Part shown: positions 1-8,347 of the stretch, piece by piece
Position numbering within the stretch: the stretch's first letter is position 1
Layout: each line of letters opens with the position of its first letter
Made by a program: the position numbers and the translations under genes
Source of the DNA: Wielerella bovis
GTDB lineage: Bacteria > Pseudomonadota > Gammaproteobacteria > Burkholderiales > Neisseriaceae
DNA: 64,000 nt
Assembly (NCBI RefSeq): GCF_022354465.1
Contig: NZ_CP092361.1
Location: forward strand, 2,138,522-2,202,521
Direction: 5' to 3'
The notes under the pieces: generated by a model
Seen by the model: the letters and a program-made list of their open reading frames with translations, nothing else
Told to the model about the DNA's origin: nothing
Database searches by the model: none

Positions 1-422
1 AGGCGGGAGCAAAGGATTTTGTGCTTGCCCCAGCCCATATTACCTATATTCGCGCAGCCGCACAGCAACAAGGACATTATCAACTCTTGCCGCACACGCA
101 AACCCGACCCGAAGTGGGCGATTTGTTGTGTTACAGCCGCAGCGAAGATGTGAAAAATCATGCAGCATTGAAAGATTTTTTGCAGCAGCAACAAGGCTTT
201 TTGCCCACGCACTGCGATGTGGTGGTGGACGTACACGAGCGCGAAGTGCATTTGATTGGCGGCAATGTTGCCGATACGGTGATGTTGCGAAAAATGCCTT
301 TGGACGACAATCAATTCATCGTGTTTCCCGATAACGCGCAAGGTATTTGTGAAGTGGAAAATGAAACGGCTTGCAATGCCAATCGGCAATATTGGGTGGC
401 GTTGTTGAAATTAAAACAATAG
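1..422 (+). CDS. DUF2272 domain protein, C-terminal part
   Basis: The reading frame is open from base 3 to the stop at 420-422, so the gene starts before the window and about 139 residues remain. The segment PEVGDLLCYSR followed by GFLPTHCDVVV and IGGNV is typical of DUF2272 (PF10030) proteins, a family thought to have an NlpC/P60-like papain fold; the H-C-D stretch could be part of an active site, but this is inference. An internal GTG at 21 lies inside the domain and is unlikely to be the true start. The function of the family is unknown to me. Confidence 0.7.
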   Translation, partial: AGAKDFVLAPAHITYIRAAAQQQGHYQLLPHTQTRPEVGDLLCYSRSEDVKNHAALKDFLQQQQGFLPTHCDVVVDVHEREVHLIGGNVADTVMLRKMPLDDNQFIVFPDNAQGICEVENETACNANRQYWVALLKLKQ

Positions 423-632
423 CGTTCCTATGAAACAGAAAGAGGTTGAGGTTTTTAATCTAGCACATTTGTGATATGGATACAGATATTTCCGCAAAAC
501 AAAAATGTCGAATGCCAGTATCCAATTTCCCTATATTTTCAGGCTGCCTCAATATTTTTGTTCTATCCATAATTGGATTGTACACAATAATTTCTGTTGC
601 CTTGCCCATATTAATTTTAAACAACTATAACC

Positions 633-660
633 TTGACTTTCCGAGACAGCACCGTATAAT
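633..660 (+). promoter_or_regulatory. sigma-70 promoter of tRNA-Glu
   Basis: TTGACT at 633-638 and TATAAT at 655-660 are separated by 16 bases and end 11 bases before the tRNA-Glu 5' end. Confidence 0.7.
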
Positions 661-671
661 TATCTATTTAC

Positions 672-747
672 GCGCCCATCGTCTAGAGGCCTAGGACACT
701 GCCCTTTCACGGCGGCAACCGGGGTTCGAATCCCCGTGGGCGTGCCA
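672..747 (+). tRNA. tRNA-Glu (anticodon TTC)
   Basis: A 76-base cloverleaf with encoded CCA. The acceptor stem GCGCCCA pairs with TGGGCGT (one G-U pair), the anticodon loop reads CTTTCAC, and the T arm is GGTTCGAATCC. It lies between a clear promoter and a bidirectional terminator, so it is probably a monocistronic tRNA gene. Confidence 0.95.
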
Positions 748-760
748 GTTTTCAATAAAA

Positions 761-796
761 AAATCCTACTTGAATCACAAGTAGGATTTTTTTATT
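761..796. terminator. Bidirectional terminator between tRNA-Glu and the SbmA-like gene
   Basis: AAATCCTACTTG (761-772) pairs with CAAGTAGGATTT (778-789) around a 5-base loop. A-run and T-run flanks let it serve both the tRNA on the plus strand and the transporter on the minus strand. Confidence 0.85.
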
Positions 797-799
797 TAG

Positions 800-1774
800 C
801 TAACACTTTTTGATTTGCTGCTCAAATCCTTTTAAGCGTTTGTAAATAGACAGCAATTCCACAATCGTTGTCCACGATTTAACCAAAAATTGAAACGCAT
901 CTTGTACTTTACCAAATGCACGAACCACTTGTTGTAAGGTTCCCAATGTCAGCAAACCCATAATCAAACTGGGTCCCAATGCGATGTATGGCACTACCAC
1001 CGCAAATTGCAAATATGACCAGCGCACCAAATCAAAATACAAATAATGCAAATAGAGAATATAGTTATTTTTGCGAATATCATCAAATAATTGGCGTAAA
1101 GTTTCAGGCTGCGCTCGGTTGGCATCGTCTTCGCCCAACACCAGTTCTTTACGATAGGCAGCTTCTACACGCTGATTATTAAATTCCAGCCCTGGTAATT
1201 TGATGCCAACCACACTCAACACCACCGTCCCAAATATTGAAAAAATCAGCGCGACATATACCAAAGAATGATTAACATGCCCAATCCATGGCAGTTGAGT
1301 AACATTTTTACTCAATTCCCACAGCACGGGCAAAAACGCCACCAAAGTCAGCACAGCACGAATAAAACTTTCACCTAAAGACTCCATAATTCTGGCAAAA
1401 CGCATGGTATCTTCTTGGATGCGTTGCGATGCACCTTCAATATGACGAACTTTATCCCAATAGCTCAAATAATATTCGGTCATGGCAGTGCGCCAGCGGA
1501 AAATATAATGCTTGGTAAAAAATTCCAGTAGTACCGAAACGGCAATGGCGATGCCTGCAATGCGGGCGAAATTCATCACTTTTTGCAGAAATTCGGGAAA
1601 AGTTACTGAATTTGGAGCCTTCAAAATTTGTTGAATACCATCGTAAAAGTCGCCAAACCAATTATTGATTTGCACATCTAATTCCACTTTGTACCAAATA
1701 GCAATTAAAATAACCAGAGTACCCAAAACTGACCAACTCGACCATTTGGGATTGAGAAAAAAACTACGAAACAT
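800..1774 (-). CDS. SbmA/BacA-like inner-membrane transporter
   Basis: A 324-residue protein of the SbmA/BacA family (PF05992), whose known members import peptide antibiotics and modified peptides across the inner membrane. The start MFRSFF followed by a hydrophobic helix mirrors E. coli SbmA; a TTG six codons upstream is possible, but the ATG at 1774 fits the family. Hydrophobic segments lie near residues 12-30, 75-95, 135-155, 170-200 and 255-285, and the C-terminus VQDAFQFLVKSWTTIVEL is strongly family-like. It is shorter than E. coli SbmA (about 406 residues). No ATPase domain is fused, so this is not the long BacA-ABC type. It is transcribed alone towards the tRNA-Glu terminator. Confidence 0.8.
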   Translation of the reverse strand: MFRSFFLNPKWSSWSVLGTLVILIAIWYKVELDVQINNWFGDFYDGIQQILKAPNSVTFPEFLQKVMNFARIAGIAIAVSVLLEFFTKHYIFRWRTAMTEYYLSYWDKVRHIEGASQRIQEDTMRFARIMESLGESFIRAVLTLVAFLPVLWELSKNVTQLPWIGHVNHSLVYVALIFSIFGTVVLSVVGIKLPGLEFNNQRVEAAYRKELVLGEDDANRAQPETLRQLFDDIRKNNYILYLHYLYFDLVRWSYLQFAVVVPYIALGPSLIMGLLTLGTLQQVVRAFGKVQDAFQFLVKSWTTIVELLSIYKRLKGFEQQIKKC

Positions 1775-1866
1775 GAAATAAACTTTCGTCAATAATCATC
1801 AAAGGGCGATTTTAACGCGAGTTTGAGATAAGTTGTAGGGTAAGCAATTTGTTCTTCACACAAAGT

Positions 1867-1944
1867 ATCGTCGTTTAAAATAGAAATAATACGGCATTGC
1901 CAACTCTCTATATACTCGCCTTGTCTTAATTCCCGTTTTAACTA
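1867..1944. repeat. Degenerate Correia-like element (CREE)
   Basis: On the minus strand the stretch carries the CREE landmarks ATTAAGACAAGGCGA, a GAGTTGGCAATGCCGTATTAT segment (read in parts) and a TTTTAAACGAC end. The central GTACA core of intact copies is lost. Confidence 0.55.
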
Positions 1945-2013
1945 CCGTCCAAATGCAATTCTCAACATTTCCATTGCAATCTGGTTCCTCCGTTTTATGA
2001 TTTAATGCCCGTA

Positions 2014-2052
2014 GGCGTGTAGAATATCGGTTTTACACGCCATTTTTGTTTT
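2014..2052 (+). terminator. Orphan terminator-like hairpin
   Basis: GGCGTGTA (2014-2021) pairs with TACACGCC (2034-2041) and is followed by ATTTTTGTTTTT. No plus-strand gene ends upstream, so it may be the trace of a lost gene in 1793-2013, where otherwise I see only a degenerate CREE. Confidence 0.45.
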
Positions 2053-2076
2053 TCAGGCTGCCTGAAAGAACCATAC

Positions 2077-2490
2077 ATGAAAATAAAGCCAAAAAGTCCG
2101 ATTAAAAAAACGCTTTCAAACAGAGCCATAGTAAGCAGTATATTGATTGCCATTATTCCAGCGTTTTGCACAATGGCAGTGATGTATTTTCCTGCTGTGC
2201 TGATGATTGAACTAGGAAATTGCAGAGATGAATGCGAATTTCCTAACATAACGGCGGCGGCATCTGCGATAACACTATTGGGCGGTCTATCGCTAATATT
2301 CCTTATTGCTCAAATAGTTGGCTCTATTATTCATTATCGCTATTTACCTAGCGATACACAAATTCAAAAAAGCAAAGATTTAAGTGATGATGAACAAAAT
2401 CGCTACTTAAATTGGAAACATTATTTATTTTGGTGGTATTGTTTCGCACCTGTTGTAACGATTGCCTCCGTTTTTTTATTTGCATTATGA
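2077..2490 (+). CDS. Small membrane protein of unknown function
   Basis: A 137-residue protein I do not recognise. Hydrophobic segments lie near residues 17-46, 61-88 and 114-137; a polar loop with NCRDECEF around residues 48-55 holds two cysteines that could form a disulfide outside the inner membrane. The ATG sits eight bases after a palindromic DUS, whose GAAAG tail may act as part of the ribosome site. It heads a run of small membrane-protein genes leading into trpE, each preceded by a DUS; co-transcription is likely but unproven. Confidence 0.6.
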   Translation: MKIKPKSPIKKTLSNRAIVSSILIAIIPAFCTMAVMYFPAVLMIELGNCRDECEFPNITAAASAITLLGGLSLIFLIAQIVGSIIHYRYLPSDTQIQKSKDLSDDEQNRYLNWKHYLFWWYCFAPVVTIASVFLFAL

Positions 2491-2533
2491 TAAAAATAAT
2501 TTTCAGGCTGCCTGAAAAGTATGAGTATATTTT

Positions 2534-3085
2534 ATGTTAGAAGATTTAAAAAATGAAATCAAAGAAATTACAACAGCCATAAAAGAAGTCGTGGCAGACT
2601 TTGCGCCCCACGCTGTTTTCATTGTACAAGCGATTTTGGCTTTGGCACTTTGGTATGCTTTCCCCAAAATCAGTAGTTTGACGGAAAAAATTTTGGCAGA
2701 AAATTACACATCAAACAGTCAAATCAATCCCAATTTCCGAATTGCGGTACAGGATAATTCATCAGGAAAAATCATTTATCTAACTGATTATAATAAACAG
2801 ATTTTATATATCCCCAAAAATCAAGAAGAGCAGATTCCATTTAGTGGCGACATCAAAAAACTGGATAACAATGTTATACAAGTTGGCATAAAACAAGATG
2901 GGATTTACAGTATAAGTCGTTATAAAATAGGGAAAAATATTCAGCCCCTTTATTTTGTGCAACATGATTTTGGGTTTACCTTACTTATGGGGACTATCAT
3001 TATCATCCCTATCAAGTTATTATTTTTATTCATTAAATTCATCAAATTGATTTTCAGGCAGCCTGAAAGAAAGACAACATCATGA
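2534..3085 (+). CDS. Two-helix membrane protein of unknown function
   Basis: A 183-residue protein with a predicted membrane helix near residues 25-45, a polar domain of about 100 residues (Asn, Ile and Lys rich, probably periplasmic), and a second helix near residues 148-172. The last residues RQPERKTTS are encoded by a DUS, and the stop overlaps the trpE start as ATGA (3082-3085), implying translational coupling. No family recognised. Its codon use is more AT-rich than that of trpE. Confidence 0.6.
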   Translation: MLEDLKNEIKEITTAIKEVVADFAPHAVFIVQAILALALWYAFPKISSLTEKILAENYTSNSQINPNFRIAVQDNSSGKIIYLTDYNKQILYIPKNQEEQIPFSGDIKKLDNNVIQVGIKQDGIYSISRYKIGKNIQPLYFVQHDFGFTLLMGTIIIIPIKLLFLFIKFIKLIFRQPERKTTS

Positions 3086-4557
3086 TTTCCAAAAAAGAAT
3101 ATTTAGAACTCGCCCACGCTGGCTACAACCGCATTCCGCTTGTTCAAGAATTGTTGGCGGATTTGGATACGCCCCTTTCGCTGTACTTAAAGCTGGCAAA
3201 TCAACCGTTTAGTTATTTGCTGGAATCTGTGGTGGGTGGCGAGCGTTTTGGTCGCTATTCATTTATCGGTTTACCGTGCGACACTTATTTGAAAGTGTCG
3301 GGCAATCGTACCGAAGTTTATCAAAATCATCAACTTACCCAAACGCATGACGGCAATCCGCTCCCCTTTATTGAGCAATTTCACGCGCAATTTAAAACGC
3401 CTGAAATCCCCAAATTGCCGCGTTTTACGGGCGGTTTGGTCGGCTATTTTGGCTATGAAACGATTTATTATTTTGAACACATCAAACATCGTCTCAAAAA
3501 TCTGCCCAAAAATAACCCTTTGAATACGCCTGATATTTTGCTGATGTTGTCGCAAGAATTGGCGGTCATTGACAATTTGTCGGGCAAAATTTACCTGATT
3601 GTTTATGCCGACCCAACTCATCCGCAAGGCTATGAATTGGCACAGGAAAAATTGGCGGTATTGCGCGAAAAATTGCGCCAAAGCGTTGAAATTCCATTGA
3701 GTTTGGGCAGCGAAACCACGCAGCCTGAACACAGCACGGGCGAAACCGCGTTCAAATCCTACGTTCGCAAAGTGCGCGATTACATTTTGGACGGCGATTG
3801 CATGCAGGTTGTTCCCGCGCAAGGAATTAAATTGCCGTTTAAAGACAATCCCTTGCATTTGTATCGTGCTTTGCGGACGCTGAATCCTTCGCCCTATTTG
3901 TTTTATTATGATTTTGGCGATTTTCACATTGTCGGTTCATCGCCTGAAATTTTGGTGCGCCGTGAACGCGAAAAAGTGGTGGTGCGCCCGATTGCTGGCA
4001 CACGTCTGCGCGGTGCCACGCCCGAGCAAGACGCTGAAAACGCTCAAGATTTGCTCAACGACCCGAAAGAAATTGCCGAACACACCATGTTGATTGATTT
4101 GGGGCGCAACGATGTGGGGCGCATTAGCGAGATTGGTTCTGTGGTGGTTACCGACAAAATGGTGATTGAAAAATATTCGCACGTCATGCACATCGTGTCC
4201 AATGTGGAAGGCAGCCTGAAAAATGGCGTGAGCAATATGGACATTTTGGCGGCGACTTTCCCTGCTGGCACGCTGTCGGGTGCGCCCAAAGTTCGCGCTT
4301 TGGAAATCATTGAAGAGCTGGAAACGGAAAAACGCAATATTTTCGGTGGTGCTGTGGGCGTTTGGGGCTTTAATCAAGACATGGATTTGGCGATTGCGAT
4401 TCGCACAGCGATTGTACAAGATAATGTTTTGTATGTGAAAAGCGGTGCTGGCATTGTCGCTGACAGCGTGGAAGAAAGCGAGTGGCAGGAAACGCAAAAC
4501 AAAGCCCGAGCCGTTTTACGCGCAGCGCAGATGGTGCAGGAAGGATTGGACAGTTAA
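3082..4557 (+). CDS. trpE: Anthranilate synthase component I
   Basis: A 491-residue chorismate-utilising enzyme making anthranilate, the first step of tryptophan synthesis, with glutamine ammonia supplied by TrpG. LLES (residues 46-49) with the following GRYS is the Trp feedback-binding element. The C-terminal chorismate-binding domain shows [19 protein letters not shown], and [11 protein letters not shown]. Length is usual. The start overlaps the preceding membrane-protein gene by four bases, and no trpG, trpD or leader peptide is visible here, so trp genes are dispersed, as is usual in Neisseriaceae. A DUS lies in frame at about 4210 (EGSLK). Confidence 0.97.
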   Translation: MISKKEYLELAHAGYNRIPLVQELLADLDTPLSLYLKLANQPFSYLLESVVGGERFGRYSFIGLPCDTYLKVSGNRTEVYQNHQLTQTHDGNPLPFIEQFHAQFKTPEIPKLPRFTGGLVGYFGYETIYYFEHIKHRLKNLPKNNPLNTPDILLMLSQELAVIDNLSGKIYLIVYADPTHPQGYELAQEKLAVLREKLRQSVEIPLSLGSETTQPEHSTGETAFKSYVRKVRDYILDGDCMQVVPAQGIKLPFKDNPLHLYRALRTLNPSPYLFYYDFGDFHIVGSSPEILVRREREKVVVRPIAGTRLRGATPEQDAENAQDLLNDPKEIAEHTMLIDLGRNDVGRISEIGSVVVTDKMVIEKYSHVMHIVSNVEGSLKNGVSNMDILAATFPAGTLSGAPKVRALEIIEELETEKRNIFGGAVGVWGFNQDMDLAIAIRTAIVQDNVLYVKSGAGIVADSVEESEWQETQNKARAVLRAAQMVQEGLDS

Positions 4558-4632
4558 GGCGGTAGGTTGGGTTGCAAAACCCAACCTTTTTGGGATTTTC
4601 AGGCTGCCTGAAAATAAAATTAGGAAAAGCAA

Positions 4633-5085
4633 ATGAATTTATTTAATAAAAAATTTCCAAAATATCAAACATATATTAAAAGTGGGAAATTTATTGTATG
4701 GCTGACATTTGCAAATATTTTGCATTATTTATTTGGAAGCTATATGGCATTAGTAAATGAAGGACTGGTTTTACTCAATATATCAATATTAATTTATCAT
4801 ATTGTTTTATTTTGGTTTTTATTACATAAAAAATTATGGGCTTGGTATGCGTTGATACCGTTTTACATTTTATCCAGTTTTCAGTTTGAACTTGCTAATG
4901 GCGTATATTTTTTCATGAAGACGGCACTAATTGTGTCATTTGGTTTTGTAGCAAGTGGCGCAAAAATTGTCATTAATTTTGCATCATTGATTATTTTATT
5001 TTTTATTTTAAAAAACATACATCAAATTAAAAGGGAAAATTTGTTAGAACAATCTTTCAGGCAGCCTGAAAAGGAAAAATCATGA
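4633..5085 (+). CDS. Multi-spanning membrane protein of unknown function
   Basis: A 150-residue, very hydrophobic protein with four or five predicted helices (about 20-42, 46-65, 69-84, 92-127) and a basic N-terminus. The family is not recognised. Its last residues, FRQPEKEKS, are translated from a palindromic DUS, and the stop overlaps the next start (ATGA, 5082-5085), so it is likely translated together with the nucleotidyltransferase-like gene. The sequence is AT-rich compared with trpE. Confidence 0.6.
   Translation: MNLFNKKFPKYQTYIKSGKFIVWLTFANILHYLFGSYMALVNEGLVLLNISILIYHIVLFWFLLHKKLWAWYALIPFYILSSFQFELANGVYFFMKTALIVSFGFVASGAKIVINFASLIILFFILKNIHQIKRENLLEQSFRQPEKEKS
5055..5071. repeat. 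Palindromic DUS (example of the genome-wide uptake sequence)
   Basis: TTTCAGGCAGCCTGAAA contains AGGCAGCCTGAA overlapping its own reverse complement apart from the central base. The same 12-mer occurs throughout the window. In other Neisseriaceae such sequences bind the ComP pilin during natural transformation. Confidence 0.9.
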
Positions 5086-5372
5086 AACCATCTGAATTAT
5101 TGCAATTACATCGCCAAGAAATCCACCAAATCAGCCAACAATTTGCGCTGAAAAATATGCGTGTATTCGGTTCGGTATCCAAAGGTTTAGATAATGAAAA
5201 CAGTGATTTGGATATTTTGGTAGAACCCACCGAACACACCACTTTATTGGATTTATGCGGTTTACAAATGGAATTGGAAGAATTGCTTGGCATCAAAGTG
5301 GACGTACTCACACCGCGCAGTTTGCCTGAATATTTTCGTGCCGAAGTTTTACGCGATGCCAAGCCATTGTAA
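5082..5372 (+). CDS. MNT-type nucleotidyltransferase domain protein (orphan)
   Basis: A 96-residue protein with the minimal nucleotidyltransferase signature: GSVSKG (residues 31-36) followed by NSDLDILVE, giving the paired metal-binding aspartates of the pol-beta fold. Such MntA-like proteins usually act as antitoxins that AMPylate a HEPN toxin encoded next door. No HEPN-like protein adjoins it: upstream is a membrane protein overlapping by four bases, downstream an 80-residue membrane protein. A clear paralogue at 22875-23195 shares the C-terminal pattern LPExFRxxVLxxAxPL. The function without HEPN is open. Confidence 0.8.
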   Translation: MKPSELLQLHRQEIHQISQQFALKNMRVFGSVSKGLDNENSDLDILVEPTEHTTLLDLCGLQMELEELLGIKVDVLTPRSLPEYFRAEVLRDAKPL

Positions 5373-5429
5373 TATATTCAAAATTTATCTAAAAAAATAA
5401 TTTTCAGGCAGCCTGAAAAGGATTAAACC

Positions 5430-5672
5430 ATGCGAATTATCCTATTTTTACTGTTGTCTATTTTGTGGTTTTGGTGGGTGTATGGGCTGACTTTGGCGTT
5501 GGCGAGCGCGTTCAAAACAGGCATTGCAACCACACCAATGGCAAAATATTCGCGCCAAAATCAACCGATGAAATTTGTGCTGACGGTGTTGGTGCAAGCG
5601 ATTTTTTGGGTGGGTTTGGTGTTTTGGTGGCTGAATGGTTTGTGGAATTTTGTGATAAAAGTCTTTGATTAA
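5430..5672 (+). CDS. Small two-helix membrane protein
   Basis: An 80-residue protein with hydrophobic segments near residues 3-28 and 48-72, rich in Trp and Phe, separated by a short basic loop (KYSRQNQPMK). It starts 12 bases after a palindromic DUS with GAAAAGGAT as probable ribosome site. I do not recognise the family. A second overlapping frame in the same bases lacks a ribosome site and is rejected. Confidence 0.6.
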   Translation: MRIILFLLLSILWFWWVYGLTLALASAFKTGIATTPMAKYSRQNQPMKFVLTVLVQAIFWVGLVFWWLNGLWNFVIKVFD

Positions 5673-5678
5673 ATAAAA

Positions 5679-5786
5679 TATAGTCGCTTAAAATTAAAAA
5701 TACTACTGCGTTGCCCACGCCCTTATGTACTAGATGTACACGGCGGGCGTGGTCGCCTTGTCCTATTTTTATTTTAAGCGACTATA
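5679..5786. repeat. Correia-like element, TAGTCGC-end type
   Basis: A 108-base element bounded by TATAGTCGCTTAAAA and TTTTAAGCGACTATA, with the CREE core CTTATGTACTAGATGTACAC and the GGTCGCCTTGTCC segment. It is nearly identical to the copy at 17001-17108. The rest of 5673-5935 holds a DUS and nothing else I can name. Confidence 0.85.
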
Positions 5787-5935
5787 ATACTTTCAGGCTG
5801 CCTGAAAATATGGTTGTTTAAAACTAGACAAAGCAATAATGAACACGGTGTACAAAAAATAGAGGCGAATGACAGTGTTGCAATATTGTATTAGACGACT
5901 ATATCAAATACTTTAATCAACAGAAGGAGATAAAA

Positions 5936-6583
5936 TTGAGTAAAAAAGTTCTTCCATATACACCATGGAAAGCACGCGGATTGTGGTCGTTTGAACCAAA
6001 ATCACTACTGGTGTTGCTATTGGGTTTAAGTTTATTGGGCATGGGGGAAGCCATGCTGGTTTTGGGTAATTTAGGAGCTGCACCTTGGGTGGTGTTTGCA
6101 CAGGGTTTGGCGTTACAAACGGGCATGAATGTGGGCGTTACCACGTTTATTATCAGCGTGGGCGTTATGTTGCTGTGGATTCCTCTGAGTTTGCGCGTGG
6201 GTTTTGGCACGATTGCAAACATGGTTGTGATTGCTTTGGTGTTGGGCTTAATCATTCGTTTTGTGCCGCCACCTGCTGCGGATGCTTGGTTATTGCGCGG
6301 TGCGCTGTGTGTGGGTGGTGTGTGTATGGTGGGAATAGCCGCCACTTTGTATATGACGTGCCACATGGGTGCTGGCCCAAGAGACGGATTGATGATTGGT
6401 ATATGTCATAAAACAGGTTGGCGTGTGGGCGTGGTGCGTAGTTTGCTGGAAAGTACGGTTTGCTTGATAGGTTGGGCATTGGGCGGCACTTTGGGCGTGG
6501 GAACGTTATTGTTTGCATTTGGCGTGGGCTGGGTGGTGCAATGGAGTTTATTCGTGTTGGAACGATGTTTTGCACAATCATAG
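5936..6583 (+). CDS. YczE/YitT-like integral membrane protein
   Basis: A 215-residue protein with about six hydrophobic segments, resembling the YczE/YyaS/YitT group: GLSLLGMGEAM near residue 30, LGAAPWVVFAQGL near residue 45 and MGAGPRDGLMIG near residue 140 are the recurrent Gly-rich motifs. The function is not established. The start is TTG at 5936, chosen because AAGGAG lies seven bases upstream and no in-frame ATG precedes the first helix. It stands alone between two CREEs. Confidence 0.75.
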   Translation: MSKKVLPYTPWKARGLWSFEPKSLLVLLLGLSLLGMGEAMLVLGNLGAAPWVVFAQGLALQTGMNVGVTTFIISVGVMLLWIPLSLRVGFGTIANMVVIALVLGLIIRFVPPPAADAWLLRGALCVGGVCMVGIAATLYMTCHMGAGPRDGLMIGICHKTGWRVGVVRSLLESTVCLIGWALGGTLGVGTLLFAFGVGWVVQWSLFVLERCFAQS

Positions 6584-6689
6584 TGAGTGTATAGCATTTG
6601 TTGTATTGGATTATCAGCAAAACTCAATAGGCAGCCTGAAATATTTACTCGTATCACATAAATTGAAATGCAATATTTTTATTTTAAAA

Positions 6690-6812
6690 TATAGTCAGTT
6701 ATAATCGGTTTAAATAAAAATTAAGACAAGGCGACAGCAACCGCCATGTACATCTGTACATATATATAAAGGCACTGGTAACGCGGTATTATTTTTGTTT
6801 TAACCAACTATA
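6690..6812. repeat. Correia-like element, TAGTCAG-end variant
   Basis: About 123 bases from TATAGTCAGTTATAA to TTTTAACCAACTATA with AAGACAAGGCGACAG and CCATGTACA in the core. Its left end resembles the end carried by the IS630-family remnant at 28729-28755 more than the other CREE ends do. Confidence 0.75.
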
Positions 6813-6843
6813 TTCATAGTAAACACATCAAAAGGTTACACAA

Positions 6844-8076
6844 ATGATTAATTCCTCCTTAAAAAACAAAAATCTATGTAAAGTACGCGCCATTACGGCA
6901 TTTGCCGTTTTACCTAATGATGAAACACAATGGCAAAATGTGTTAGCAGATGCCAAATTGCAATGCGACCACATAGCAGAAACATTAATGAAACAAGGAT
7001 ATATCGTACAGACTATACGAATTGTGAGTAATCCATTCGGCGAATATTTGGATTGTCAAAATGCCACTACTGCAGCACAAGGTCTGGCAAAAATTCGCCA
7101 TATACTTAACCAACTTAATCAAAATGGCTTGCGTATTCGTTTTGCAATTGGTGAAGCTAAAACGGCACATGAAATTGCATTATTACCTGATTTAATTGCA
7201 GAATATGGCGATTTGTGTAATGCCTGTGTCAATATTCCAGTTGATGAATATGGCTTTTTAGATAATGATTTGATTGAATTATCTGTTAGAACAGTAGAAA
7301 AAATTGCTCAAATAACTCCGCGTGGCGAAGGCAATTTTAATTTTACGGTTAATTTTAATTGTCAACCGTTTATTCCTTATTTTCCAGCCAGCTATCATCA
7401 TGGCGAACAGGGAAATTGTCTGGTATTAGGCTTGGAAACGCCAGATTTATTGGCAGCAGCATTGCGTGAATGTCATTTACCTAAAAACCATGCTGCTAAA
7501 ATGCGAACCGCTTTCGTAGCAATGCGCGATGCTTTACAGTTTCATATCCAACAAGTTCAGGATATTGTTCAAACTGTTAAACTTGGAGATAAATGGACAT
7601 ACATCGGTATGGATACTTCAGCAGCGCCTTCTAAAAATTGTACATCAATGACCACATTGTATGAATTATTGGGTGTACCTTATTTTGGTGCAAGTGGTAC
7701 AGTAGAAATATCAGCATTGCTAACACGCGTGTTTAAATCACTGAAAAACGTACCTATACTTGGCTTTTCAGGATTAATGCTGGCAGTTACTGAAGATGAA
7801 GGTTTGGCAGCTGCCACTCGTGCTGAACAATTTGATATTCGCGCCTTGCTTACCTACAGTAGCGTGTGTGGAATTGATTTGGATACTGTACCAATTGAAG
7901 GCGATACTCCATCAGATAAAATTGTCGCTATCATGCGTGATACAGGAACCATGGCATTTCGCTTAAATAAACCTTTAACTGTGCGATTATTCCCCGTTCA
8001 CAATCTCAAAGCTGGCGAAATAACCGCATTTGAAAGTACGGATTTATGTAATTGCGCTGTTTTATTTGTACCCTAG
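6844..8076 (+). CDS. DUF711 family protein
   Basis: A 410-residue cytosolic protein of the DUF711 family (PF05167, PFL/UPF0210-related). Family-like landmarks are the N-terminal VRAITAF strand, PYFPASYH near residue 178, GMDTSAAPS near residue 258, FSGLMLAVTEDEGLA near residue 308 and NKPLTVRLFPV near residue 378. Members have a glycyl-radical-like or phosphoglucomutase-like fold by some reports, but the reaction is unknown to me. It is transcribed alone, with a hairpin 24 bases after its stop, and lies between two CREEs. Partners such as an ACT-domain protein, often next to this family, are absent. Confidence 0.75.
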   Translation: MINSSLKNKNLCKVRAITAFAVLPNDETQWQNVLADAKLQCDHIAETLMKQGYIVQTIRIVSNPFGEYLDCQNATTAAQGLAKIRHILNQLNQNGLRIRFAIGEAKTAHEIALLPDLIAEYGDLCNACVNIPVDEYGFLDNDLIELSVRTVEKIAQITPRGEGNFNFTVNFNCQPFIPYFPASYHHGEQGNCLVLGLETPDLLAAALRECHLPKNHAAKMRTAFVAMRDALQFHIQQVQDIVQTVKLGDKWTYIGMDTSAAPSKNCTSMTTLYELLGVPYFGASGTVEISALLTRVFKSLKNVPILGFSGLMLAVTEDEGLAAATRAEQFDIRALLTYSSVCGIDLDTVPIEGDTPSDKIVAIMRDTGTMAFRLNKPLTVRLFPVHNLKAGEITAFESTDLCNCAVLFVP

Positions 8077-8099
8077 AGGATTAAGGCTTGTACAGCTAA

Positions 8100-8137
8100 A
8101 ATACTCGCTAATGCTGCTCATTAGCGAGTATTGTTAA
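8100..8137 (+). terminator. Terminator after the DUF711 gene
   Basis: AATACTCGCTAATG (8100-8113) pairs with CATTAGCGAGTATT (8119-8132) around a 5-base loop; the following T-run is weak (GTTAAT). Confidence 0.7.
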
Positions 8138-8174
8138 TGCCAAATTGAGCTTGTGAGCGCAAAAAACAGCCATA

Positions 8175-8281
8175 TATAGTGAATTCAATTTAAATCAAGA
8201 CAAGGCGACAGAGACCGCCGTGTACACATAGTACATAAGGGAGCTGGCAACGCTGTACTGGTTTAAATTGAATTCACTATA
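8175..8281. repeat. Correia-like element, TAGTGAATTC-end type
   Basis: A 107-base element with TATAGTGAATTCAATTTAAA and TTTAAATTGAATTCACTATA ends and the standard core (CAAGGCGACAG, CCGTGTACAC, GTACATAAGGGAGCTGG). Confidence 0.9.
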
Positions 8282-8347
8282 AAAACTTGCTTTCAGGCTG
8301 CCTCTAGTTTTAAATTATGCATATTTATCCAAAATAAGAAAATAATT

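Noticed and set aside
476..694. 72-codon frame before and into tRNA-Glu
   Set aside because: It reads through a DUS, the tRNA promoter and the tRNA 5' part, and has no ribosome site.
3271..4497. Two long minus-strand frames opposite trpE
   Set aside because: They are shadow frames with Arg/Gln/His-rich composition and no start signals.
5465..5668. Overlapping 67-codon frame in the 5430-5672 gene
   Set aside because: It lacks a ribosome site, and the other frame gives two clean membrane helices right after a DUS and an AAGGA.
2534..6583. Toxin-antitoxin or defence island around the MNT gene
   Set aside because: Only one domain is recognisable, there is no HEPN, nuclease or helicase, and the neighbours are unknown membrane proteins and trpE.
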